Source: Bacillus sp. FJAT-26390 (lineage in GTDB: Bacteria; Bacillota; Bacilli; Paenibacillales; Paenibacillaceae). Taken from it: a stretch of 64,000 bases of DNA. The stretch is from the NCBI RefSeq assembly GCF_001682865.1, contig NZ_MAQX01000011.1, positions 577,186 to 641,185 of the forward strand. Direction: 5' to 3'. A program made the position numbers and the translations under genes. This document shows, piece by piece, positions 42,855 to 51,528 of this stretch. Within the stretch, counting starts at the first letter, position 1. Each line of letters starts with the position of its first letter. The notes below the pieces were generated by a model. The model worked only from the letters and a program-made list of their open reading frames with translations. It did no database searches and was not told the DNA's origin.

Positions 42855-44099
42855 GTGTCTCGCCTAACTGCCACTTTATCCAAAAACTACATCCTGCTGC
42901 TAATCGTCGTTTTTGGCGGTTTTCTCATCTTTGGTTTTTCAGAAAACATTAAAGGGCCCGCTCTCCCAAGAATGCAGGCTGATCTAAAGCTTGACGAGCT
43001 GCAAGTCGGCATACTGCTTGCCTTTAACTCGCTTGGCTATTTGCTTGCATGCAGCTTCACAGGCTGGCTCACCCGCAAGGCAGGCATGAAGCTAACGCTC
43101 GCACTCGCCTTTGGCTCTATGGCGGTATCGGGGGTTTGCATCTATTTTGCAGCCAACTATACCTCCATATCGTCCGCTTATTTCCTCATGTATGTCGGCA
43201 ATGGGATACTGGAAATCGCTCTCGCCATACTGGCAGCTCGAATCTTTATCAAAAATACGGGCACGATGATGAATCTCGCGCATTTTTTCTACGGGCTAAG
43301 CTCCACCTTCGCGCCTATCATCGCTGCATCTTTAATGGGTGTGGACGTATTCGGCTCAGCGCTTGGCTGGCGCGGCATGTATATGCTTATGCTGGCGCTA
43401 TCGATATTGCCGATGCTGCCCGGACTGTTCGCCAAGTATACAAACGATGAAGAGAAGCACGAGGAACGAATCTCACTAAAGGAATTTTCGCGTGACAAAG
43501 TGGCGTGGCTTATCGTGGCCGTTCTTTCTTTCGGAGTCGTATCGGAGCTCGCCGTTGGCGGCTGGCTCGTTAATTTTCTGGAGAAGGCCTATGGCTGGAG
43601 CGGCGATGCATCGGCCAAAATGCTGTCTGCCTTTTTCTTCTGCTTCATGCTCGCGCGTCTTGTTCTTGGTCCCGTCACCGACAAGATCGGCTATACAAAG
43701 TCGCTTATCCTGCTATCTGCATTTTCCGGCCTATGCTCGGTTGCCGCGATTGTAATAGGAGAGCCTGGCGCGTTTCTATTTGCATTAGCGGGGGTAGGCA
43801 TCGCCCCGATCTATCCGACCGTGATGGCGCTGCTCGCCAAACGTTATCCCAAAAATGCCGACACCGCCATTACGTTTACGGTAACCTTAATGGGCATTGC
43901 CAGCGTAATCGGCAATCTGCTAATTGGCGCCATTACGGATTGGACGAAGCGGCTGTTTGCAGGAAGCGGAGATACGCAAGCAAGTCTCGTCGCGGGGCTG
44001 CAAGCCGGCTATCTGTTTATTGCGCTTTGCGCTCTGCTCTGCGCTGCAACCTCTCTGGTGCTCTTCCGCAGGCTAAAGCGCGTGAATCAAGTTTTGTAG
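42855..44099 (+). CDS. MFS transporter, substrate unknown
   Basis: About 414 residues with 12 predicted membrane segments. The loop GWLTRKAGMK after segment 2 and the loop between segments 8 and 9 (GPVTDKIGYTKS) are the MFS signature positions; overall style is like fucose-permease-type carriers. The start is probably GTG 42855, with GGGGG 10 nt upstream; the open frame extends to 42732 but the extra 41 residues look non-coding. Stands alone between sbcD and ald. Confidence 0.8.
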   Translation: MSRLTATLSKNYILLLIVVFGGFLIFGFSENIKGPALPRMQADLKLDELQVGILLAFNSLGYLLACSFTGWLTRKAGMKLTLALAFGSMAVSGVCIYFAANYTSISSAYFLMYVGNGILEIALAILAARIFIKNTGTMMNLAHFFYGLSSTFAPIIAASLMGVDVFGSALGWRGMYMLMLALSILPMLPGLFAKYTNDEEKHEERISLKEFSRDKVAWLIVAVLSFGVVSELAVGGWLVNFLEKAYGWSGDASAKMLSAFFFCFMLARLVLGPVTDKIGYTKSLILLSAFSGLCSVAAIVIGEPGAFLFALAGVGIAPIYPTVMALLAKRYPKNADTAITFTVTLMGIASVIGNLLIGAITDWTKRLFAGSGDTQASLVAGLQAGYLFIALCALLCAATSLVLFRRLKRVNQVL

Positions 44100-44167
44100 C
44101 GCGAGCCGGTTTCTAAATAAACAAGCACAGGGACCAAGTTTCCAACCCTCCATCCCCAAAGCAAAAG

Positions 44168-44215
44168 ACAGTGTCCCCTTTACGGCTGCAAGCACAGCTG
44201 CGAAGGGGACACTGT
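44168..44215 (-). terminator. intrinsic terminator after ald
   Basis: ACAGTGTCCCCTT pairs perfectly with AAGGGGACACTGT, with an inner GCTG/CAGC stem. On the minus strand CTTTTGC follows. It starts 2 nt past the ald stop and could also stop transcription from the MFS gene. Confidence 0.75.
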
Positions 44216-44217
44216 TG

Positions 44218-45348
44218 TTACGCAGAGATCGACTGCAAGCATTCGTTCAGCTCCGTATGCCTCATGCCATGCGCTTTGGCGACGGCGGCGTGCGTCACGC
44301 AGCCAGACAGCGTATTAATGCCGCTCTGCAGCGCGGGGTAGGCAATCGCAGCCTCCTTGACGCCAAGGTTCGCAAGCGCAAGCACATAGGGCACCGTTGC
44401 GTTCGTAAGCGCCGCAGTTGCTGTTTCCGGCACCGCTCCAGGCATATTGGCCACAGCATAATGCAAGACGCCATGCTTCTCGAATACCGGCGCCGCATGC
44501 GTCGTAATCCGGTCGATCGTCTCGAATATGCCGCCTTGGTCGATCGCTACATCGAGAATGACCGAGCCGCTGCCCATTGCCTTAACCGCGTCTTCCGCAA
44601 CGAGCTTTGGCGCTCGCGCGCCTGGAATGAGTACCGCTCCAATGACCAGATCCGAGCTTGCAACGGCTTCGGCTAGCTGCAGCTTCGTCGAAGCGAGCGT
44701 ATGCACCCTGCCTCCGAACCTTTCCTCTAAATACCTAAGCCTGCCGGCATCCGTATCGAGAATAGTCACGTCCGCACCAAGACCAATCGCGATTTGAGCC
44801 GCCCCCGTTCCGACAACGCCGCCACCAATAATGGCTACACGCCCTTTACGGACGCCGGGCACGCCGCCGAGCAGCAGCCCCTTGCCGCCATGCGTCTTCT
44901 CCAGAAACTGAGCGCCGAGCTGCGCCGCCATTCTTCCTGCAATATCGCTCATTGGCGTCAGCAGGGGCAGCTGTCCGCCAGCTAGCTGCACCGTCTCATA
45001 GGCAATCGCCGTCACCTTTTGGCTAATAAGCGCCTCCGTCAGCTCCGGCTCGGCTGCTAGATGCAGATACGTAAACAAATGCAGCTTTTCATGAAAATAA
45101 CGATACTCCTCTTTCAGCGGCTCCTTCACCTTGAGCACCAGCTGCTTGCTCCATGCATCCTCTGCATATGGCACGACAACCGCTCCGGCAGCTTCGAACT
45201 GCTCGTCAGCTATGCCTGAGCCGATACCCGCTCCGCATTCCACATACACCTTATGCCCGCTGCGCATAAGCTCATGGACACCGCCCGGTGTAATGGCGAT
45301 ACGGTTTTCTTGGCTTTTCAATTCCTTTGGAACGCCGATCTCCATCAT
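44218..45348 (-). CDS. ald: alanine dehydrogenase Ald
   Basis: 376 residues. It interconverts L-alanine and pyruvate plus ammonia with NAD. Conserved segments are IGVPKELKSQENRIAITPGG, VLKVKEP, TYLHLAAEPELTEALI, the Rossmann motif VAIIGGGVVGTGAAQIAIGLGA and DVAIDQGG. AGGAGG lies 6 nt before the first of two ATGs. It is 21 nt behind mmsA, so likely co-transcribed. That placement suggests it oxidises alanine formed by a pyruvate-dependent omega-aminotransferase and regenerates pyruvate. Confidence 0.95.
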   Translation of the reverse strand: MMEIGVPKELKSQENRIAITPGGVHELMRSGHKVYVECGAGIGSGIADEQFEAAGAVVVPYAEDAWSKQLVLKVKEPLKEEYRYFHEKLHLFTYLHLAAEPELTEALISQKVTAIAYETVQLAGGQLPLLTPMSDIAGRMAAQLGAQFLEKTHGGKGLLLGGVPGVRKGRVAIIGGGVVGTGAAQIAIGLGADVTILDTDAGRLRYLEERFGGRVHTLASTKLQLAEAVASSDLVIGAVLIPGARAPKLVAEDAVKAMGSGSVILDVAIDQGGIFETIDRITTHAAPVFEKHGVLHYAVANMPGAVPETATAALTNATVPYVLALANLGVKEAAIAYPALQSGINTLSGCVTHAAVAKAHGMRHTELNECLQSISA

Positions 45349-45369
45349 GGTACGCCTCCTTGTTATCAG

Positions 45370-46842
45370 CTAAAAATATCGGGATGTTATCATTTTTTTC
45401 TTCGTATAAAATTCAACGCCATCCCTTCCATTCGCATGCAGGTCCCCATAGAAAGAATCCTTCCAGCCCGAAAATGGAAAAAAAGCCATCGGCGCGGGCA
45501 CGCCCACATTCACCCCAAGCATGCCTGCCTCCGCTTCCTCGCGGAACTGGCGCACTGCCTTCGCATTTTCCGTATAGATGACTGCTGAATTGCCGAATCT
45601 CGAGCTGTTTACTATCGCTAACGCCTCATCCAAATCAGCAGCGCGAAGCACGGACAGCACAGGGCCGAATATTTCCTCCCTCGCAATTTTCATTTCCGGC
45701 TTAACCTGATCAAATATCGTCGGCCCAAGAAAGTAACCGTCTCCGCCACGCTCCGCCGCAAGCCTGCCGTCCAGCAGCAGCGCAGCGCCTTCTGCCGACC
45801 CGCTGTCCATATAAGTCTCAATCCGCGTACGATGCTCGTCTCTAATAACCGGCGTCAAACTGACTTCATCCCGCATGCCGGAGCCGATGACCATCGATTC
45901 TGCAGCAGCTTGCAGCGCCAGCATAAAAACATCGCCGTCTCCGACAACGACTACCGCGGAGCAGGCCATGCAGCGCTCCCCTGCACTGCCGAAGGAAGAG
46001 GCAACAATATTTTCTACCGTCTTATCGATGTGGGCATCCGGCATCACGATATGCATGTTTTTGGCGCCGGCAAGCGCTTGAACTCTTTTGCCGTTAGCCG
46101 ATGCCCGTTCATACACATATTTCGCAACGGGCTGCGAGCCGACGAACGATATCGCTTTGACGCCGGCGCTGCCTGTTAATCCATTTACAACGTCGCTTCC
46201 GCCATGGACCACATTAAGCACGCCTTCCGGCAATCCCGCCTCCTGAAAAAGCTGCGCCAGCTTGTTCGCGGTAAGCGGCGTTCGCTCGGACGGCTTCAGC
46301 ACAAAGGTGTTGCCAAGCGCAATAGCTAGCGGAAACATCCAGCAAGGCACCATCATCGGAAAGTTAAACGGGGTAATGCCGCCTACAACGCCAAGCGGCA
46401 CACGAAACAGCTCCGAATCAAGATCGGTCGCGATATTAGCAAGAGTTGCGCCCATCATATGCGTCGGCGCGCCAGCCGCAAACTCAACGTTTTCGATGCC
46501 GCGCTGCACTTCGCCGAATGCTTCCTTATAGCTTTTGCCGTTTTCGCTCGTAATGGTTTCGGCAAGCTCCCCCGCATGCTCCTGCAGCAGCTGCCAATAG
46601 CGGAACAGCACCCTTGCCCTGCGCGGAACCGGCGTTTTGCTCCAAGCCGGAAAAGCCTGCTCGGCAGCAAGCACGGCAGCCGCAACATCCGCTTCAACAG
46701 ACAGCGGCACATAGGCGATAACGGCGCCGGTTGCCGGATTTAACACTTTATCCGCTTGCTCGCTCGCCGACTCTACCCATACACCATTAATTAGATTCCG
46801 TAATTTGAGCGTCTCCTGCCATGTTGCGGGATCGATGGCCAT
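45370..46842 (-). CDS. mmsA: CoA-acylating (methyl)malonate-semialdehyde dehydrogenase
   Basis: 490 residues, aldehyde dehydrogenase fold of the MmsA/IolA type. Signatures are the MmsA-like GITPFNFPMMVPCWMFPLAI, FVLKPSERTPLTA, the region FVGSQPVAKYVYERA and the catalytic cysteine in SAGERCMACSAVV near residue 290. It turns malonate semialdehyde into acetyl-CoA, or methylmalonate semialdehyde into propionyl-CoA. ATG 46842 has AGGAG 9 nt upstream; the frame extends 8 residues further. Transcribed away from pucR, upstream of ald. No myo-inositol genes are nearby, so a pyrimidine role is more likely. Confidence 0.92.
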   Translation of the reverse strand: MAIDPATWQETLKLRNLINGVWVESASEQADKVLNPATGAVIAYVPLSVEADVAAAVLAAEQAFPAWSKTPVPRRARVLFRYWQLLQEHAGELAETITSENGKSYKEAFGEVQRGIENVEFAAGAPTHMMGATLANIATDLDSELFRVPLGVVGGITPFNFPMMVPCWMFPLAIALGNTFVLKPSERTPLTANKLAQLFQEAGLPEGVLNVVHGGSDVVNGLTGSAGVKAISFVGSQPVAKYVYERASANGKRVQALAGAKNMHIVMPDAHIDKTVENIVASSFGSAGERCMACSAVVVVGDGDVFMLALQAAAESMVIGSGMRDEVSLTPVIRDEHRTRIETYMDSGSAEGAALLLDGRLAAERGGDGYFLGPTIFDQVKPEMKIAREEIFGPVLSVLRAADLDEALAIVNSSRFGNSAVIYTENAKAVRQFREEAEAGMLGVNVGVPAPMAFFPFSGWKDSFYGDLHANGRDGVEFYTKKKMITSRYF

Positions 46843-46944
46843 TTCCTTCAGCTCCTGTATGCACAAATTTTCCGCTCACTCATTTTATTAATCTTGTATA
46901 ATCATCTAAAAGCGTTACAAATCCGAGACGGACGGTGACTGCCT

Positions 46945-48564
46945 ATGGTGAAGACGGTGCTGCAGCTAACGGTAAAGGAAATTTTGGAGCGTCCCCTGTT
47001 TCATAAAGCGGAAGCCATCGCCAGCGAGGAAGCGCTGAACCGCATCGTGAAATGGGTTCATATTATGGAAGTAACCCAAGTCGGCCATCTATTAAACGGC
47101 CATGAGCTTATTCTATGCACCGGTATCGGCTGGCACGATGACGAGGCGCTCAGCCTGCTATTTCTGCAGCAGCTGATCGACAGCGGCGCTTCGGGTCTAT
47201 GCATTGAGCTTGGCCAATATGCCAAGCAGCCGTTTGATAAGATGAAGGCGCTCGCGAAGCGCGAGAGCTTTCCCCTCATTTTTTTCCACGAAGAGGTCCG
47301 TTATATCGATATTACGCAGGATCTTCACGCCTACTTCATTCATCAGCATCATCGCATGGTATCTGAGCTGGAGACATTGTCTACCGAGCTTAACCAATTG
47401 CTGCTCTCCGGCAAGGGCATGATGTCTCTTCTTCGGCTGCTCCATCAAACGACTGGTGCCCAGGTAGCGTTCTTCCCGCTAGGCGCCGAACCGCACTTTG
47501 TCCCTCATATGCCAAGAGCCAAGGCCGATAGCTTCTATGAGCAATGGATTTACGGCAAAATGTTCGCCGAGCCGCAGCAGAAACGAATCATCGCCCATCG
47601 TCCGATACTGGCGCTCGACCACCTATTCGCCGATTTGCTGCTGCAAAGCAAGCTGGAGCTGAGCGAATTTCAAATATTGGCTTTAGACCGCGCCGCGACG
47701 GCCATTGCCCAGGAAATGATGCGCACCAAGCACATGGAGGAGCGCCGCCGCCATAAGGAGGATCTCTGGTCGGTGGACTGGCTGAGCGGCAAGCATTCAG
47801 CAAATGATGTGCAAGACTACATCCGCTCGCTTAAGCCAGTCGCCAAGCTAACCGGGGTAACGGTTATTTTATTTGATTTCAGCGATGTGTCCAAACAGCT
47901 GGCCGACAAGGATGACGGCAATCTGCTCATTCAGAAAAACATGGTCGCTCGTGCTATTTTTGAAGGTGAAGGATTGCTGCTTCTCCCGCTGCTGCTGCAT
48001 GACCATATCGTATTTATCGTGCTTGACCAGCTCAGCGCTATTCAATTCAAGGAGCGCCTCCTGCGCGCCATTCATCGGCTTCAGAAGACGGAGCAGCATC
48101 AGGAAGCGGCCTTCTTCTCGTCGCATATCGGGATCGGCAGCTATATTAAGCAATTAACGAATGTGCAGGAAAGCTACGAGACCGCTAAGGAAACGCTTGC
48201 GATTCAAAAGGATATCGGACCGCTTCCGTCTCCTTTCTACGGCGATTTGCATCTGCACAAAATTATTTATACGCTCAAAAAAGCAGATGCCCTTCCCGCT
48301 TTAATGGAAGAATATATCGGCCCAGTAGTTGCCAGCGATCAAGAGAAGAACGGCCATCTTCTGCAAACGTTAAACGTTTATTTGAGGTTATCCGGCTCCA
48401 AGCAGGAGACGGCGAAGGCGTTGTTCATCGCCAGGCAGACGCTCTACCATAGACTGGACAAGCTCGCTGCGCTCCTTGGGGATGATTTCATGGAGCCGAA
48501 AAAAAGGCTGACGATCGAGCTGGCGCTCCGGGCTTATGAATATGTGCATGGTCCGATCATTTAG
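46945..48564 (+). CDS. pucR: PucR-family transcriptional regulator
   Basis: 539 residues. The N-terminal PucR domain (about 5-130) begins LTVKEILERPLFHKAEAIAS and has HLLNGHELILCTGIGW. A middle ligand-sensing part follows. The C-terminal helix-turn-helix (about 480-535) has LSGSKQETAKALFIARQTLY and HRLDKLAALLG. The family activates purine and pyrimidine catabolism genes. It is divergent from mmsA-ald and convergent with the pyrimidine operon, hence a good candidate regulator of both. Its TAG overlaps the opposite-strand TAA of the 70-residue gene (shared bases TTAG). Confidence 0.9.
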   Translation: MVKTVLQLTVKEILERPLFHKAEAIASEEALNRIVKWVHIMEVTQVGHLLNGHELILCTGIGWHDDEALSLLFLQQLIDSGASGLCIELGQYAKQPFDKMKALAKRESFPLIFFHEEVRYIDITQDLHAYFIHQHHRMVSELETLSTELNQLLLSGKGMMSLLRLLHQTTGAQVAFFPLGAEPHFVPHMPRAKADSFYEQWIYGKMFAEPQQKRIIAHRPILALDHLFADLLLQSKLELSEFQILALDRAATAIAQEMMRTKHMEERRRHKEDLWSVDWLSGKHSANDVQDYIRSLKPVAKLTGVTVILFDFSDVSKQLADKDDGNLLIQKNMVARAIFEGEGLLLLPLLLHDHIVFIVLDQLSAIQFKERLLRAIHRLQKTEQHQEAAFFSSHIGIGSYIKQLTNVQESYETAKETLAIQKDIGPLPSPFYGDLHLHKIIYTLKKADALPALMEEYIGPVVASDQEKNGHLLQTLNVYLRLSGSKQETAKALFIARQTLYHRLDKLAALLGDDFMEPKKRLTIELALRAYEYVHGPII

Positions 48565-48773
48565 CTGCCTAGAGACTGCTTAAGGAGCAGATTGACAAAA
48601 TACTTCCGGGCATCCGCCGTCATAACGAGCAGCGTCGCTGCGTCTCCGCCTGGATGCTTAAGCTCCAGCGTGTCGCCGCTTAATCCTTCGCTAACGCCCG
48701 TAATGACATATTGCTGGCTGATATACGCATCGATTTTTCTTTTTTCTTCTGCATATTGCTCATAAGCGCACAT
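48561..48773 (-). CDS. small unknown protein, last gene of the pyrimidine operon
   Basis: 70 residues; no recognised family. The first 25 residues look helical (YEQYAEEKRKIDAYISQQYV), then beta-like stretches TLELKHPGGDAATLLVM and a final helix. No metal-binding cysteine pattern and no membrane segment. It follows hydA by 21 nt with GGGGGGAGAGTGGC before the ATG, and its coding style agrees with its neighbours. Likely real and co-transcribed; role unknown. Confidence 0.65.
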   Translation of the reverse strand: MCAYEQYAEEKRKIDAYISQQYVITGVSEGLSGDTLELKHPGGDAATLLVMTADARKYFVNLLLKQSLGS

Positions 48774-48794
48774 GCCACTCTCCCCCCTTCAACG

Positions 48795-50222
48795 TTATTG
48801 CTTCACCTCTTGCTTGGATGCGGGCGCAGACGGGACTGCCGCAGCATACGGCTTGCGCTTCAAGTAGCGCCCCGCTCCGAACGAACCGACAAACTGCCGC
48901 TCTTGAATAACAAATTCGCCGCGCGACAGTACGCTTATCGGCTCGCCCGTCACCTGTATCCCTTCAAACGGATTATAGTCAACGTTCATATGATGCGTCT
49001 TTGCTGAGAGCGTACGCTCTGCCAATGGATCAAAGATGACGATATCCGCGTCGCTGCCCACGGCAATCGTCCCCTTTTGCGGGAAGAGGCCGAACAGCTT
49101 CGCATTGCGCGTCGATACGATATCCACAAATTCATGAAGCGTTATTCGCCCTTTGTGAACGCCTTCCGAGTAAAAAAGCGAAAACCGATCCTCAATGACG
49201 GGACCGCCATTTGGGATTTTGCTAAAATCGCCAAGACCAAGGTCCTTCTGCCCGTCAAAATTAAAGGAGCAATGATCCGAGCCCAGCGTTTGCAGCTGGC
49301 CGCTCTTCAGCGCATTCCACAGCACCTCCTGATGGAACGCTTCACGCAGCGGCGGCGACCACACGTATTTCGCCCCTTCAAAATCCGGCTGCTCCAAATA
49401 AGACTGATCGAGCACCAAATATTGCGGACAAGTCTCGCCCCAAATATCGACGCCTTGATTTCGCGCTTCTGCAATTTGCTGCACAGCTTCCGCGCAGGTT
49501 ACATGCACTACGTACAGCCTGGCGCCTGCTAGAGAAGCAAGCTTCGCCGCACGCCCTGTCGCTTCCCCTTCAATAATAGAAGGCCTTGTCAGCGCGTGAT
49601 AAATCGGGTCGGTGTTTCCTTCCGCGAGCGCTTTATGAATGAGGAAATCGATGACGTCGCCATTTTCGGCATGGACCATGACCATCGCTCCAAGCTCTTT
49701 TGCCGCGAGCAGCGTCCGAAACAACGTGCCGTCATCCGCTTGAAATACGTTTTTGTACGCCATAAAGACCTTCAAGGACGTAATGCCCTCTTCTTTGACG
49801 ATCACCGGAAGCTCGGCAAGCACCTCGTCGTTGATTTCCCCGATCATCAGATGAAAGCCGTAGTCGATAACCGCTTTTCCGTCCGCTTTTTTATGCCAGC
49901 CATCAATCGATTCGCTAAGCGGTTTGCCTTTCGCCGTTAAGCAAAAATCGATGATCGTCGTCGTTCCCCCGAAAGCTGCCGCCTTGGTTCCGGTTGCAAA
50001 ATCATCCGCCGTCACCGTTCCGCCGAACGGCATATCGAGATGGGTATGCGGATCAATCCCGCCGGGAAACACGTACTTACCTGTTGCATCGATAATTTCG
50101 TCCACCTCGGCAGTTAAGTCAAATCCGATTTTGGCAATAACGCCTTCCTTAATCAGCACATCGGCCGTATACGTATCTGCCGCCGTAACGATCGTTCCGT
50201 TTTTAATGAGCTTCGCCGTCAT
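48795..50222 (-). CDS. hydA: dihydropyrimidinase
   Basis: 475-residue amidohydrolase. It opens dihydrouracil or dihydrothymine to N-carbamoyl-beta-alanine or its methyl form. Motifs are GGIDPHTHLDMPFGG (metal histidines), TSLKVFMAYKN with the lysine that is carboxylated, VHAENGDVI, YVVHVTC and LGSDHCSF. ATG 50222 has AGGAGG 9 nt upstream; the frame to 50336 overlaps preA in another frame and is rejected. The start follows the preA stop directly. Confidence 0.94.
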   Translation of the reverse strand: MTAKLIKNGTIVTAADTYTADVLIKEGVIAKIGFDLTAEVDEIIDATGKYVFPGGIDPHTHLDMPFGGTVTADDFATGTKAAAFGGTTTIIDFCLTAKGKPLSESIDGWHKKADGKAVIDYGFHLMIGEINDEVLAELPVIVKEEGITSLKVFMAYKNVFQADDGTLFRTLLAAKELGAMVMVHAENGDVIDFLIHKALAEGNTDPIYHALTRPSIIEGEATGRAAKLASLAGARLYVVHVTCAEAVQQIAEARNQGVDIWGETCPQYLVLDQSYLEQPDFEGAKYVWSPPLREAFHQEVLWNALKSGQLQTLGSDHCSFNFDGQKDLGLGDFSKIPNGGPVIEDRFSLFYSEGVHKGRITLHEFVDIVSTRNAKLFGLFPQKGTIAVGSDADIVIFDPLAERTLSAKTHHMNVDYNPFEGIQVTGEPISVLSRGEFVIQERQFVGSFGAGRYLKRKPYAAAVPSAPASKQEVKQ

Positions 50223-50223
50223 C

Positions 50224-51528
50224 CTACACCGCCTCCTTCTTATCGGTATCGCCAGCTTCCTTGCCTTCCCCGAGTGCCGCGATTGCCGCTTGCCGCTGAT
50301 TCCAGCTAAGCGGCATCTCCGTGGCGGGAACCTCAATCATCGAAATCGCGCCATCCACCGGACACACGATCGAACATAGGTTGCAGCCTACGCAATCCTC
50401 CTCGCGGACTTTGAGGTATGCCGCGCCATTTTCGTCCGTGTGACGTTCGATGCACTGATGAGAGGTATCCTCGCAAGCGATATGGCATTTGTTGCACACA
50501 ATGCATGTCTCCTGCTCGATTCTCGCAACAACCGCATAATTCAGGTCGAGATTGCCCCAGTCGGAGTAACGCTCGACCGATTTCCCGATCAGCTCGTTCA
50601 CGGATTTCAGTCCCTTATCATCCAAATAATTGTTCAAGCCGTCGATCATATCCTCCACTATGCTGAAGCCATGATGCATGGCTGCTGTACACACTTGGAC
50701 TCCAGTGGAGCCCATGAGCAAAAACTCAACCGCATCGCGCCAGTTCGATATGCCGCCGATCCCGGAGATGGGAACGCCGACTAACGGATTGCGCGCGCAT
50801 TCGGCAACCATGTTAAGCGCGATTGGCTTTACAGCAGGGCCGCAGTAGCCTCCATGCGCTCCCTTCCCGCCAACATGCGGAATCGTATTCCACGTATCGA
50901 TATCTACGCCGGCTAGCGAGTTTATCGTATTAATTAGCGATATCGCATCCGCTCCTCCGCGAACGGCGGCTTTGGCAGTGGCCGTTATGTCGGTAATATT
51001 CGGCGTAAGCTTGACGATGACCGGCGTACGCGCAGCCTCCTTCACCCACATCGTCTGCATTTCTACCAGATCGGGCTGCTGTCCGGAGGCCGCGCCCATC
51101 CCGCGCTCGGCCATGCCGTGCGGACAACCGAAGTTCAGCTCCAGCCCGTCAACGCCGATATCCTCCACTCTTTTCACAATTTCATGCCATTTCCCGCGTT
51201 TGGGTTCAACCATTAACGAGACGACGACGGCATGCCCGGGAAACTTTTTTTTCGTTTCGTATATTTCCTTCAAGTTGATTTCAAGCGGCCGATCGGAGAT
51301 CAGCTCGATATTGTTGAACCCCGCCACGCGCTGGCCGTTAAAATGAACCGCAGCAAACCGGGATGACGTATTGATGATCGGATCGCCAAGCGTCTTCCAC
51401 ACCGCTCCGCCCCATCCCGCTTCAAATGCCCGCTGCACCTGGTAGCCGGTATTCGTTGGCGGCGCGGATGCAAGCCAGAATGGATTTGGCGAAGATATTC
51501 CTGCCAGTTGGATGCTTAAATCAGCCAT
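50224..51528 (-). CDS. preA: NAD-dependent dihydropyrimidine dehydrogenase, subunit PreA
   Basis: 434 residues. An FMN-binding dihydroorotate-dehydrogenase-like barrel (about 1-310) has NPFWLASAPPTNTGYQ, LELNFGCPHGMAERGMG and VKLTPNITD. A C-terminal 2[4Fe-4S] ferredoxin part has CIVCNKCHIAC and CVGCNLCSIVCP. Together with PreT it reduces uracil and thymine with NADH, or runs in reverse. At the place of the mammalian active-site cysteine (GLACGQDP) this protein reads GAASGQQP, a serine at residue 148. It overlaps preT by 8 nt. Confidence 0.93.
   Translation of the reverse strand: MADLSIQLAGISSPNPFWLASAPPTNTGYQVQRAFEAGWGGAVWKTLGDPIINTSSRFAAVHFNGQRVAGFNNIELISDRPLEINLKEIYETKKKFPGHAVVVSLMVEPKRGKWHEIVKRVEDIGVDGLELNFGCPHGMAERGMGAASGQQPDLVEMQTMWVKEAARTPVIVKLTPNITDITATAKAAVRGGADAISLINTINSLAGVDIDTWNTIPHVGGKGAHGGYCGPAVKPIALNMVAECARNPLVGVPISGIGGISNWRDAVEFLLMGSTGVQVCTAAMHHGFSIVEDMIDGLNNYLDDKGLKSVNELIGKSVERYSDWGNLDLNYAVVARIEQETCIVCNKCHIACEDTSHQCIERHTDENGAAYLKVREEDCVGCNLCSIVCPVDGAISMIEVPATEMPLSWNQRQAAIAALGEGKEAGDTDKKEAV

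Noticed and set aside
50223..50336. Extended N-terminus of dihydropyrimidinase
   Set aside because: It overlaps the end of preA in another frame and is Arg-rich shadow sequence; ATG 50222 has a good ribosome-binding site and gives the family start.
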